DNA of 64,000 bases, taken from positions 1 to 64,000 of the forward strand of contig NW_027017955.1 in assembly GCF_032854445.1 (NCBI RefSeq), written 5' to 3'. Position 1 is the stretch's first letter; each line of letters starts with the position of its first letter. The notes beneath the pieces are model-generated. The model searched no databases and had not been told where the DNA came from. It saw only the letters and a list, made by a program, of their open reading frames with translations. Source of the DNA: Liolophura sinensis. Its lineage: Eukaryota; Mollusca; Polyplacophora; Chitonida; Chitonidae. Both the position numbers and the translations under genes were made by a program. This document shows positions 43,283 through 56,304 of the stretch, in pieces.

Positions 43283-44068
43283 CCCCCGTGGGGTTTCCGG
43301 GGTGATAAAAATAGGACGTCAGTCCTCTAGGCAAGCTTGTCGTAAAAGTCGACTAACCTAGAGCTCTCCTGTGTGAGCCCGGTGAATATAATAGGCTCAC
43401 ATCTTCCCGGTTGTGTGAGAGGCAACTGGGGAGCGACCTGTTTGCCTTGGGTTGCGACCCGTGATCAACGAGGACGGGATCCTGGTGGCTGAGGGCGTGT
43501 TGGTCTTGCGAGATCCTCACGCCCAACACGTCACTTTGGGCCTTACTTGGGGAGAGACGGGAGGTCGGATGGGCCCGATCCGATCAATCGGCTTGGTCAC
43601 GCCTTTTCTCTGCGTGGCCCCAAAATTTCTCCATAACACCACTCAGTAAAGAATAAATGTTATTTCTGAAATTTTGTTTGCGGTACTACGTTTTCAGGCG
43701 GTGGCTCATGGACCAATCGAGTAGTATGTGTCTGATGTGTGACCTTATTAGCCTAATGGGGTTTGCTTATGGACGTGGAGTCCTTGGTGCGTTTCCTGGT
43801 GGGTAACCCCAGGTTCAGGCATCGCCCTTGTTGGCACTCCGTGGGTGGGGTGGGGAACACGTGGGGTGAATTCGTATTATATATTGATTATGTCTATCCT
43901 AACCCTTCCAAACCAAATGTATCTAACAAATAAAATAACCAGGTCTTCCTCTCATCCGACTTCGTCGAATGCTGACAAAAAGAGGGAGTTAGAGGTTTTG
44001 TCAGGCTGCCTTGATAATGCGCAGGATACATGGCCGCCTTTCATCGTTCTCTCAACAAGGAGTGAACA
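43283..44068 (+). mobile_element. LINE-A 5' end (unit 3)
   Basis: It starts at CCCCCGTGGGG, the full family 5' end. ORF1 begins at 43890. Several substitutions and a shorter GGGGT repeat distinguish it from unit 1. Confidence 0.82.
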
Positions 44069-44262
44069 GAATGAATGAATGATTATGGCTTAACGCCACA
44101 TCGGCAATATTTCAGCCATATCGTGGCGAGAACAAGGTCAAAAAGTGAGATGGTTAAGGTTTTCGATATAATAATATGAACACCAAAAGTAAAACAAAAA
44201 GTACAGACATGTTTAAAATAGTATGAAAGAAAAATAAGAGTTAAAACTCGAAAACCAGGGGT
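44069..44262 (-). mobile_element. Inverted LINE-A 3' end (unit 3)
   Basis: Copy of 4498-4691. Confidence 0.8.
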
Positions 44263-45168
44263 TGTGCCCAGAGGGCAATGATATGCACTGACTCGTTGTC
44301 TTGCTTATTGGCAATACAGAACAATAAATTTAAAAATCCCTTGATCCTTCAAATTTTAGCTATACAGGAATTAATTAGGAAGCTAATTAGAAGAGGTAAA
44401 GATATTATATTCTGCTGGATACCAAGTCATATTGGTATCCATGGAAACACAGTCGCAGACAGGGAGGCGAAAGCTGCCCTAAATAAACCCATATCTAAGA
44501 TAAAAATCCCTTATACTGACATGAAGTCCAATATTCTTAAATATATTCGTGGCCTTTGGCAGGGTGAATGGAACTTGCAGGTCCATAATAAACTGCATGT
44601 TATTCATCCGGTCATTGGCTATAATTCATATACACTTGATATGTCTCGTAGAGACCAAGTCGTTTTAACCAGATGCCATATTGGGCATTCTCGTCTAACG
44701 CACAATTTCATACTAGATGGGAGCAGTGCTCCCGAGTGTGTTGGATGTGATGCTCAATATGGCATCAAACATATCTTGGTTGACTGTGTCGACTTTGCCC
44801 ATGTTGGGCAAAGATTCTACACAGTCAACTCTATATATGATTTATTTGACAGCATCGCTGGCGATGTTGTCATAAATTATTTGAAGGCCCTTGGCCTATA
44901 TCATAAAATATAAAATTTAATTGTCACAAATATCTATAGATAAACAGTTATATACATATAGATTGATTTACACATATACTATAACCCTGGTTTTCGAGTT
45001 TTAACTCTTATTTTTCTTTTATACGATTTTTAACAGGTCTACTTTTTGTTTTACTTTTGATGTTTATATTATCATATCGAAAACCTTAACCGTCTCGCGT
45101 TTTCACCTTGTTCTCGCCACGATATGGCTGAAATATTGCCAATGTGGGGTTACGCCATATTCATTCTA
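44263..45168 (+). mobile_element. LINE-A 3' fragment (unit 3)
   Basis: RNase H C-terminal frame 44278-44913, two codons longer at the end (YHKI) than in units 1 and 2, where TAA follows YH. That makes this the older form. The unassigned stretch 45169-45544 follows. Confidence 0.8.
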
Positions 45169-45544
45169 GGTCAGTCGCCTTTCACGACAAGATTATCTGC
45201 AGAGTCTATCGGAGCTGGGGCTTAACATATTTCCACTACACACTGCAAGTAGCTTGGGCCGTGGAAGGCCTAGTCGTGGAAGCAAATGAAAACTGCGGGC
45301 CTGTATTCCAACAAATCCGACCAGGGTGTGGGGACCACCAGGTCCTGAGGAAGGATCTACTTTCCCTATCCCCCTGCGTGCGGTCCAAATAAATGCATTT
45401 ATTGCGTCAGGTAGAAACCTCAATCCACCAAATCCAGGTCTAACCTGACGCGTTTGACCATAGCAATGGAGATGAACCACGCGAGGTGCATACGGCACGC
45501 TCTTTCGTGACCCACCACTTCTGCTAGGTCACGTGACCACAAGT

Positions 45545-46115
45545 TACTGCCCCTCCCCCCGTGGGATCTCCGGGGTCATAAGAGTAGGACCCCAGTTCTC
45601 TAGGCAAGACTGTCGTACGAGGCGACTAGCTTAGAGTGTGGTTCTGGTGAATAGAATAATTTCACAGCCTCCCTGGGCTTGTCGTACAAAGTGAATAAAA
45701 GGGTCAACCTGTTTGCCGTGGGTTGCGACCCGTGATAGGGGAGGACGGGATTCTGGTGCCTGAGGGCGGGTTGGCCTTGCGAGATCCTCACGTATAACAG
45801 TCTACTTCGGTCCTTACTTCTGCAAAGACGGCCGGTCGGAGGGCCCGTTCCGAGGTCACGCCAGTCCGGATGTCCGGGCATCAACCTTCATATATCTCGA
45901 TTTCGTATAAATTGACTACTTTCCGTGTTGGACGTTTTTAGTGAGATGTTGGGATGTCTGGACGGTGGTTGCGGGGTCAATCGACTTGGCCGTTTATAGT
46001 TTATTAGCCTGGCGGAGTATGAGCGAAGAATCCACCTTACCGAGGATGGCGTAGAACTCTCTGCTGCTTACCCGCAGGAGGCGTTCCATCGTATATGTAA
46101 TGGCACTCCGTTGCT
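45545..46115 (+). mobile_element. Diverged LINE-A 5' leader (unit 3)
   Basis: Collinear copy of 5974-6544. Confidence 0.65.
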
Positions 46116-47945
46116 GGTTAAGGTGCTTAAGGTTTTCGAAATGATGGCGAGAACATGAAAAATAAAACAAAAAGTACAGACATGTTTAAAATCAGATAAG
46201 AAAAAACCAAACAAGTTAAAACTCCAAAACCAGTATATTTAAAAAGTACTATATCTGGAAAGCTATATGTATGTACCATTTTATCCATAAATATTAACAC
46301 ATAAACAAATTTATATTTTATGATATAGGCCAATGGTCTTCAAATATTTTATGACAACATCGCCAGCGATCATATATAGAGTTGACTGTATAGAATCTTT
46401 GCCGAACATGAGCAAAGTCAACCAGGGTATGTTTGATGCCGTATTCTGCATCACATCCAATATACTCGGGAGCACTGCTCCCATCTAGGATGAAATTGTG
46501 TGTCAGATGAGAATGCCCAATACGACACCTCGTTAAAACTACTTGGTCTCTGCGAGACATTTGACGGTCTGCCAGTAACCTGCGGATGGTCGTGGGTTTC
46601 CCCCGTGCTGTGAGCGGTTTCCACCCACCATAATGCTGGCCGCCGTCGTACAAGTGAAATATTCTTGAGTACAGCGTAAAACAACAATCAAATCAAAAAA
46701 AAAAAAACAGACATTTTACAATTATAGGCATTGTAGCCAATGACAGGGTGAATAGCATGCAGTTTATTGTGGATCTGCAAGACCCACCCGCCCTGCCAAA
46801 GGCGACAAATACATTTAAGAATATTAGACTTTGTCAGTATACGGTGTTTTAAAACCAGAGATACAGGTTTATACTGGGCAGCTTTCGCTTCCCTGTCCAC
46901 GACTGTGTTTCTATGGATACCAGTGCGACTTGGTATCCAACAGAATATAATATCTTTACCTTTTTTAAATTAGTTTTCTATGTTTGCCTATTATCTTAAG
47001 TATCAATGGATTTTTAAATCATTATTCTGAATTGCCAAAAGGCAGGACTGGGAGTCGCTGCATATCACTGCCCTCTGGGCATGCCCCGAGGAAACATATG
47101 ATAAGGCCAGGAGTATAGCCCTGGCCTGTGCAGAAAAGGTAGAAAATGAAGGTGGCAGACGAAGAGAAGTGACCCGCTGATCTAAGACAGCCGCAACCGC
47201 AACCCTGTCCCCATCCTTTGACCCGTCAGTATATATATATATATATATTTATAGTCTATATAATCAGCCTTCATGTTAGCAAAACTTTGCTCAATAATAA
47301 GAGGATTTGTACTTGATTTATTATATTTACGTAGATCAAATATTAGTTCAGGGTGTGGAAGAAGCCAGGGAGGAGACTCCGGAAAAGACACTGGAGCTAT
47401 ATCCTCTTGCTCCATGTTAGCTCTCACAATATGGTCCCGTATACGCAGATCAAACGGAGGGATCTTGTCAGGACATTTATTAAATTTATCTACATATGAT
47501 GGATTAAAAACACAGCTTAAAGCTCATCCAACAAACCCTGCCTACGAGTTAGTAGCATATTGAAGGCTAAGTTTTATACGTCGGTTATATAAAGAAGGCT
47601 CATTTTCCTCCACTTATAAACTCTCCACACGGGGATGTTCTAAAAGCACCAAGGCTGAACCTCAAACCTTGGTGATGAACAGGATCCAACATTTTAATAT
47701 ACGACTTCCTAGCGGAACCGTAAAAGATGGATCCATAGTCCAATTTAGACCTCACCAGAGAGCGATATAAGTTAGGTAAAACTGATCGGTCAGCACCCCA
47801 ATCGATGCTTGACACGACCATAATTATATCGAGAGCCTTTGTACATTTAGCTTGAAACATTTTCATATGAGGTATAAAAGATAGCTTGCTATCAAATATT
47901 ATACGTAAAAATCTTCTTTGTCCAACAATTTTAACCTGTTTTACG
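46116..47945 (-). mobile_element. LINE-A remnant A3 (unit 3)
   Basis: Copy of 6545-8373. Two extra A residues near 46851 join frames that are separate in units 1 and 2. Confidence 0.78.
46563..46708 (+). mobile_element. Short SINE, second (unit 3)
   Basis: Same as 6992-7138, with a one-base shorter A-run and GTACAGCG for GTACGGCG. Confidence 0.78.
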
Positions 47946-48209
47946 TGGTCATTGTGGAGATTCTGTATTATCCGTATTGTGAAGCTTTGGGACTAGGCAT
48001 GTTCACACTATGGGAACAGCTACAGTATATAGCACATAGAACCCGAGCAATAGCCAGTACATATACACCGAAGCGTGAGTCCGGGGGTCAGTATAACCCG
48101 GTCAAACCAGTTTCTCGGCGACAAGTCCGCCTGCATGCGCACGGACTTTTAGTGTTCAACCACTGTGCCAGGTGCCTCTAAACAACACTTCTGTCACTCT
48201 TCTGAAATA

Positions 48210-49022
48210 ATGGATCAGTTACAGATTATCATGGACAGGCTTGGTAAGTTAGATTCTATGGTGACAAGTGAAACACTGGAAAAAAAACTACAAAACACTG
48301 AAGCAAAAATAGTTACAAAGTTGACAAACCTAATTGAGCAGCAGGAAGCCAGAATCTTTACTTTAGAAAAAGAAAATGATACCCTTCGGGCAGACATGCA
48401 TGAATTAAGATTACAACACGAACAAGATCAAGAAGAACTGGCCAGGGTAAACAGAGATATGCGAAACTTAGAAGACAGGCAGAACGATTTGGAACAATAC
48501 TCCCCTAAACAAAGTATACGGATTTACGGTGTAGATGGGGATACAGCCACAGAAACAACTGACGAATGTTCCGAGAAAGTCGTTGACATCTTAACATCCA
48601 AACTAAAGCTGTCACTGACGTCTAGCGACATAAGTATAGCGCAGAGATTGAGACCGAAAAGACCTGACTTAAACACAGAACCAAGGGGTGTAATAGTAAA
48701 GTTCATATCACGACGACTTAAAGTTGAAGCGATAAAAAACAGAAGAGCCTTGAAAGGAGCAAACATTGTGATTAAGGAAGACCTAACGCAGAAAAAGCAG
48801 GCTATTTTAAAAGCAGCATCTGCACACCCCATGATTCAATCCGCCTGGTCAAGAGATGGCAAAATCTTCACCAAAGACTTCAACGAGGACGTAAGACAAG
48901 TGAAATCTACTGACTGCATAGACACTCTCATCAGTCTATCATCCCATACACCCAGAGTTCAAAGACCACGTGACCAAAGAAGTGGGAGGCCAATAACCAA
49001 CTCACCAGCCCCTATCAGCTAG
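48210..49022 (+). CDS. LINE ORF1 protein, coiled coil plus RRM-like (unit 3)
   Basis: Intact copy of the gene at 8638-9450, with the HPM variant as in unit 2. Flanking stretches 47946-48209 and 49023-49380 match unit 1. Confidence 0.8.
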   Translation: MDQLQIIMDRLGKLDSMVTSETLEKKLQNTEAKIVTKLTNLIEQQEARIFTLEKENDTLRADMHELRLQHEQDQEELARVNRDMRNLEDRQNDLEQYSPKQSIRIYGVDGDTATETTDECSEKVVDILTSKLKLSLTSSDISIAQRLRPKRPDLNTEPRGVIVKFISRRLKVEAIKNRRALKGANIVIKEDLTQKKQAILKAASAHPMIQSAWSRDGKIFTKDFNEDVRQVKSTDCIDTLISLSSHTPRVQRPRDQRSGRPITNSPAPIS

Positions 49023-49532
49023 ATAACGATGGCTGCAATGTGAAGGATATATGCTATCTGATAACTCAGTTTGCTCTCGTAAAGAAAAAATCATCTTAGA
49101 ATTAATAGAGCATTTTAAGTTAACGAAGTACACAGCTTTAATGTGTCGAAAAAGAAATAGTATGCTCTTCTGCACAATAATATCAGAGATAAATATGATG
49201 GGTGCGATCGGCCATAAGATCTGTCAAAACCTATCAGCTTTCCCAATATGTATTTTATTCGCCAGAATCCACCTTGCCTTTTATATTCCATTCTTGTGTA
49301 TGATCTTCTATACTCATAAGCTATACCCAAATCACAACAGATCACTATATTTAGGAATTATTCCATGTCAGCTACAATATGTGAGTGAGTGAGTGAAAGT
49401 TTTAACGTCGCTTTCAACAACATTTCAGTTTTATCGCGACAATAAAACGTCAAGTAGTCGATCTACTACGGATAATTCATTTACTATTCGGTCAAAAAAG
49501 GACACCAGAAGTCGCATAACAAACAGACAAAA

Positions 49533-52500
49533 TCACAGCTTTCCTGCCATACCAATGGTAGAGAGAAAATCAAAAATAGTATCACTTTCTACAGAATTGA
49601 AAAGTTCTGAAAGAGAGCTCACGTGATAAAAGGAATCTCGTACAGGAGCAAAGTCGCCACAGTCAAGCAATATGTGCTTGACTGTGAACCGTTGATCACA
49701 AGCAAAGCAATGAGGAGCATCTTCTCCTTTCAACAAATACCCATGCGTAGCACGTGTGTGACCGATACGACACCTCCTCAAAATGCAAGAGCGGAGACGA
49801 TGCCGTGAAAGGGAAGGCGCTGGACCAACAAACTGACGAATATCATGCAGTTTGTTGGTTGTCTGGTCATCCCATTGAGCCTGAAACAAGCGCTTGATAT
49901 AGGAGCAAATAAGTGAACGCAAGTCCGAATATGGAACGTCAGTTTGGGTAGTAACGGAACGCAAAGCCGCCTTCGCGGCTTCATCTGCAGCAGTATTTCC
50001 AGGGATATCCATATGCCCTGGCACCCAACAAAAGACAATGATAAAGTCTTCATTAAGTCGTTTAAACATCTCCCTGATAGACGGAATGTCTGGATGTACA
50101 GGCGAACTAACCCAAATTGCCTGGAGGCAGCAAAGGGAGTCAGAGCAGATGAGAACTCTGCTACCTCCTAGCTTTGGAATGGACCGAAGTGCGCACAAAA
50201 TTGCCTTGGTTTCTGCAGTAAATACAGAACAGGAATTTGGAAACCGAGTTGAAATGGTTCTAGGCCCAAGGACAGCGGCAGAAGCCACGCCATCATCATT
50301 CTTGGAACCGTCAGTGAATATGCGGTGATAAAATGGATACTTTGAACACATATTACTAAACTCCTGCTGGTATACTAAAGGGTTGCTGGAAGAATTCTTC
50401 AGGGAGGAGAGCGAGGTATCAACCTGAGGCTCAGGACATAACCACGGTGGATCTTCCTGGATGCGTATGGGGGTGATAGTATCCAGTCCAAGTCCAGCTG
50501 CTTGCACGTGTTCCTGAATGCGGACACCCAGTGGAGGAACAATGGATGGCTTCTGAGCATATAAGTCTTCAAATTCCGGATGGAAGACACAATCAAAGGC
50601 CGGGTTGGATGGATTGGCTCTAAGCTTGGTGATATACTGTAAGGATGGTTCAGTTCTTCGAAGCTCCGGGGGAGGCTCGTTTGCCTCAACATACAGACTC
50701 TCCACAGGAGAGGTACGGAAAGCACCTAAGCACAACCGTAGGGCCTGGTGATGTATAGTATTGAGTTTCTTCAACTGGGAGCGCGACGGACCTCCATAAA
50801 CACTGCAGGCATAGTCTAGCTTAGAACGAATCAGTGCTCGATAGAGCTGAAGTAGGGTTTCGTGATCCCCTCCCCATCGAGCACTAGAGACAACCTTCAA
50901 AATATTAAGCGCCTTTAGGCATCTGGCTCTAAGATAATTAATGTGAGATTTAAATGTAAGGTGGTTATCGAAGATCACCCCGAGGAATTTTGCCTCCGGC
51001 ACAACCTTGATGGGAGACCCATCTAAAAATACCTTGGGGTCTTCATGGGGGAAGTACTTCCGACAAAAGTGTACACAGTCTTCGACTTGGAGAACTTAAA
51101 TCCGTTCTCCAGTGCCCAGGCATGGATTTTGTTAAGGCAAATCTGCAGCTGTCTCTCAATGGTGTGCATACCTTTGCCTCGACAAGAGATACCAAGATCG
51201 TCCACAAAAAGGGACGCATTCATACTAGGAGATAAAACTCTGGCAAGGCTATTAATCTTACTGCTAAAGAGAGTAACTGATAAAATGCTGCCTTGAGGAA
51301 CCCCCTGATCTTGTTCAAAGTAGTCAGATAGGGTAGCCCCAACCCGAACTTGGAAGTGACCATGGTCTAAGAATTTACGAATAAAGTCAGGAAGCCGACC
51401 TCTAAGTCCAAATCCATGCATATCTTTCAGAATGCCATATTTCCAAGTAGTGTCATATGCTTTTTCCAGATCAAAAAAGACAGATACGACATGGTCACGA
51501 TTAACGATACCGTTCTTAATAAAGCATTCTAGACGAACAAGGTGATCAACAGTACTGCGATTCCTTCGAAATCCACATTGAATGTCGCTTATCAACTCAT
51601 TAGTCTCCAAAATCCACACCATGCGATCGTTAATCATCCTCTCCATAGTCTTGCATACACAACTGGTTAAGGAAATAGGACGATAGTTATTTGGATCGGT
51701 AGAATCCTTTCCGGGCTTTGGGATGGGGACAATAATAGCGTTTTGCCATGAGGCAGGAAAATTCCCGGAAATCCAAATGGTATTAAAAATTCCAAGAAGC
51801 ACCCTCAAACAAGGAAGATTCTGGAAGGTGTCGTAAAAGCTGATAGTGGATATCATCTGGCCCTGGAGTTGAATCATGGGCCTTGCTCAGGGATGCGGAT
51901 AGTTCATGTAGAGAAAATGTAGCATTGTAGGATTCTTCATTTGAGGTTGTAAAATCAAGATAACTTGCCTCGGTCCGTTCCTTGTCACGCTGGAACTGAG
52001 GCAAGTAATTATCTGAAGACGAATGGTGCGCAAAAGAAGCGCCCAACCTATTGGCTATGTCAAGTTTTTCTGTCAAAGAATTATTCCCGTCTTTAAGATG
52101 ATTGACAGTGACATTGGATCCCTTGCCTTTGCAGTGGATCATATTCCAGACTTTTGACATAGGGGTACGATGATTAATCTTAGAAACATAACGTTTCCAA
52201 GAGTCACGTTTGGACTGTTTGATAGTCCTACAAGCTTTAGCTCCAGTACGCCTAACATCGTCTAAATTACCGGGAGATGGTCTACATCGGTACACGCGCT
52301 CAGCACGTTTCCTGAAACGCCTAGCTCGTTTACAGTCCTCCGTGAACCACGGTTTCTTAATACAGGGAACCGCACAAGATTTCGGGATACATTTGGAGGA
52401 TACATTTGGAGGCTACATCGATTAGCTGATCCGAGAATAACTGGATAGGATCAACTGCATCAAGAAAAAGGTCGCTAGTAAGTGTTTCACCACACAGAAC

Positions 52501-53215
52501 AGCAAAGCGGGGCCAGTCTGCTTAATCATAATTAAAGCGTGGAAGGGAGGAAGATACCGGCTCCTCAAGGGTAAGTATGGTGGGGAAGTGGTCGCTTCCG
52601 CACAGATCATCATGGACGCTCCAGCTGAATTCCGATCTTAGCCCTGCATCAGCCAGAGCTAAATCAAGGATCGAATAAATGCCCTTTGCAGGATGAAGGT
52701 AAGTATGTGTGCCATCATTTAAGTCGCATAGAGAGTTATTAGATATAAAATCCTCCAATACAGAGCCCTTCTGGTTACGTTTAGAGTCACCCCAGAGAAC
52801 ACTATGGGCATTAAAGTCACCCCAAAGAAGGCACGGTGTAGGTAATTGATCACATAGATTTTGCAGCTCTTGCTGGTGAAGAGTAGAAGAAGGTGGTATA
52901 TAAATACAACAGATTGTTAATACTATACCCAGTATGATACGCACTGCCACCGCCTGCAAATCGGTGTTCAGTGCCATTTTATTGTGTATTACACCCTGCC
53001 TAATCAAAAGAGAAGAACCCCCTGATGCCTTTTCCATTCGTAGACGTGGCAACAGCGTGATGACATACATAACCTCGACATTGATAACTAGGATCAGTCA
53101 GAGTTTCCTGCAAGTTAAAAGCTATAGGACTGAGGTCTTGAGCTAACATCTGGAGCTCTGCGAGGTTATACCTCAATCCTCTACAGTTCCACTGTAAGAT
53201 CTTTGTAGTAGCCAT
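49533..53215 (-). pseudogene. LINE-B ORF2, broken (unit 3)
   Basis: Same domains and frame changes as 9961-13643. The RNase H frame is open at 49533-51002. Confidence 0.84.
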
Positions 53216-53224
53216 TATTAATAT

Positions 53225-53940
53225 TTATTTACTCTTTTTCTTTTTTCTGGACTTCTTATACATCGCTGCCCTACGCTCAGCAAAATCCTCCTGTGACAAC
53301 GTTATCAACATCCTCTGCTTTTTAGCCTTGTCAACTTTAGAGTCTCGTCGCAATGTGCGATAATACGACCCCACGGATGTTGAGACAGGTACCAAGACCT
53401 CATCCTTGCCATTGGTATAGGCAGGCAAGTCTTCGGGTGCATCCATTTCCGAAAGAGATTCCTCCATATTGGATTCTCCACCAGTCCTAGACATATCAGA
53501 TTGCTGAGAGCTTCCCTGAGGATCAAGGCAATGTGCTATATCTCTAGTGTCTAACTGTGACATTGTAGACGGGTCAGGGCTGAACGTGCTACCCCATAAG
53601 GACGGGCTCTTACCAAGTGCACCTTTGGAGGGCATCACGCCACTGGATTGCGTCTCCTTAATGCAGGATGGCGTTGTATCCGAAATTTCTGACGATCAAG
53701 AGGTAAGGAGGAATTCGAGATTTGACTCATACCGACAACCCACTCCGGGCTATTTGATGTCTGAGATGCCTCGCAAAGGCTCTGGGGCCCACCTACTACT
53801 GGCGATTCGCTTAACTTCCTTACCTTATTTGTAGCACTCTCCAGCTTCCTCGTTGTCAGCAGCAGAGTTATCCAAAGTCCCTTTATTTTGTTGACTGGAA
53901 GGAACAGACTCGGCAGAAACCCCAATTTCCATATCATCCC
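53225..53940 (-). pseudogene. LINE-B ORF1, C-terminal part (unit 3)
   Basis: Copy of 13653-14368 with small changes (GKDE for GKGE, TSVGS for TSLGS). Confidence 0.7.
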
Positions 53941-54308
53941 GCAAAGGTTCTACACAGTCAACTCTATATATGATTTATTTGACAGCATCGCTGGCGATGT
54001 TGTCATCAATTATTTGAAGGCCATTGGCCTTTATCATAAAATATAAATTTTAATTGTCATAAATATCTGTAGATAAACAGTTATATACATATAGATTTAT
54101 ACATGTACTATAACCCTGGTTTTCGAGTTTTAACTCTTATTTTTCTTTTATACGATTTTAAACATGTCTGTACTTTTTGTTTTACTTTTGATGTTCATAT
54201 TATCATATCGAAAACCTTAACCGTCTCGCGTTTTCACCTTGTTCTCGCCACGATATGGCTGAAATATTGCCGATGTGGCGTTAAGCCATAATCATTCATT
54301 CATTCATT
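53941..54308 (+). mobile_element. LINE-A 5'-truncated insertion (unit 3)
   Basis: Copy of 14369-14736 with the same CCATATCATCCC flanks. Confidence 0.88.
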
Positions 54309-54955
54309 CCATATCATCCCCATGTCCCTGACTATAATTACCATCATCATCTCCTCGACCTTCACCCCCGTGGGGTTTCCGGGGTGATAAGAATAGGGCC
54401 TCAGCCCTCTAGGCAAGCTTGTCGTAAAAGTCGACTAACCTAGAGCTCTCCTGTGTGAGCCCGGTGAATATAATAGGCTCACATCTTCTCGGTTGTGTGA
54501 GAGGCAACCGGGGAGCGACCTGTTTGCCGTGGGTTGCGACCCGTAATCTCCGAGGACGGGATCCTGGTGGCTGAGGGTGGGTTGGTCTTGCGAGATCCTC
54601 CGCTTTGGCCCTTACTTGGAGTGAGACGGGAGGTCGGATGGGCCCAGTCCGATCAATCGGCTTGGTCATGTCTTGCCTCTACGTGGTTCCAATTGCCTCA
54701 ATAACAGCATATCGTTTGGCGAACAAATATTATTTCTGAAATATCGTTTGTAGGACTACGTTTTGAGGCGGTGGCTCATGGGTCAATCGAGTAGATTGAA
54801 TTTACCCTGTTGGTATAAATCAATCTGTTCGAGTATACCTCATATGGAATCCTTGGTGCCTTTCCTGCTGGGTATCCCCAGGTTCAGACATCGCCCTTGT
54901 TGGCACTCCGTGGTGGGTGGGGAACATATGGGCTGAATTGTATATACATATTGCC

Positions 54956-56304
54956 ATGTCATCTATAAACCTTAATTCGAATGTTTTAAATCTAAATACC
55001 AGGTCTTCCTCTCAGCCGATTTCAAGCGCTGACAAAAAGAGGAAATTAGAGGTTTTGTCGGATTCGGCTGATAACGGACAGGACAGCTGGCCGGCCTTTA
55101 TCGTTCTCTCAACAAAGAGTGAACAAAAGCCGGCCTCCAAAATTCATCCATTTGTACTGAAAAGGGCCCTGCAGGGTTCAGCAGGTACATTAAAAAACGT
55201 CAAGAAATTACGATCCGGAGACATTCTTATTGAATGTTTCCGGAAACAACAGTCCATAAATTTATTAGCTTTAAACAAAATAAATGATATTCCTGTGTAT
55301 ACATCCCCCCATAACTCCCTGAACAGCTGTCAGGGAATTATACGTGACAGAGATCAGGATATCATTGATCTATCAGAAGAAGAAATCTGCACTGAACTGA
55401 AGTCACAAGGTGTTACCAGAGTGAAACGCTTCAATATGAAGAAATCTGGTAACATCATTAAACTAAATACATATCTTCTCACCTTCAACAGTAAATCTAT
55501 TCCGTCATATATTTACATTGGCCCGTATAGGGTTGGTGTGGACTTATATATACCTAACCCAACACGTTGTTTCAAGTGTCAAAAGTTTGGCCATGGCAAG
55601 GGCCAGTGTAAAAATAAACTGATTTGTTTCCGGTGCGGCAGCGAGGGTCATGATGGTTTCGACTGCAGCAGCACAGCAAAGTGCTGCAATTGTGGTGGAG
55701 ATCACATGGCCTCCTCTAGGGACTGCCCACTTTTTGTAAAAGAAAAACAAATAATCACAATAAAGACTAAAAACAATATATCATATCAGGAGGCCCGGAA
55801 ATTGGTCTTTCACTGCAGACTTCATTTGCCAATGCGGTCAAGCGAGTAGCATCTGTTGCTACTCAAACATCAATGACTTGGCCCATTGGAAACCAGAAAC
55901 CATGTCTTATTTCTGTTGAACCTACTGTTCGACCTGCTTTTAATACGTCCTCAACCCAGACTGCCTCAATACAACAGATCAAACCAGCCAATAACACTGA
56001 CCAACCCGATATTCCTAAACCTAGTCAACCTAAAAACAAAAATGTGTCCGAAAATAAACCTCAAAATAAAAACAATAAACCTAGTAAACCCAGTGGCCCA
56101 ACAGAGCGTCCCTCTAAGGCCACTGGGGACCCTGTCCAAACTTATAATAAATTTGGACCGTTGGAGGACGTTGGTTTTTCAACATCAGATGCGGATGTGA
56201 TGGATACATCACCCGCACCAGGGAGATCTAACAGCCGATCTCCCAGGAAGGGTCGTCCACGGTCCAAACATAAAGAAAAATCTCCTATACGTCTCCCTCC
56301 GTAA
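54956..56304 (+). pseudogene. LINE-A ORF1, one frameshift (unit 3)
   Basis: The three knuckles are intact (second one CFRCGSEGHDGFDC). The 13-bp deletion near 55807 shifts the frame to a stop at 55849. The rest of the protein is open in the original frame from 55873 to 56304. Confidence 0.85.
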
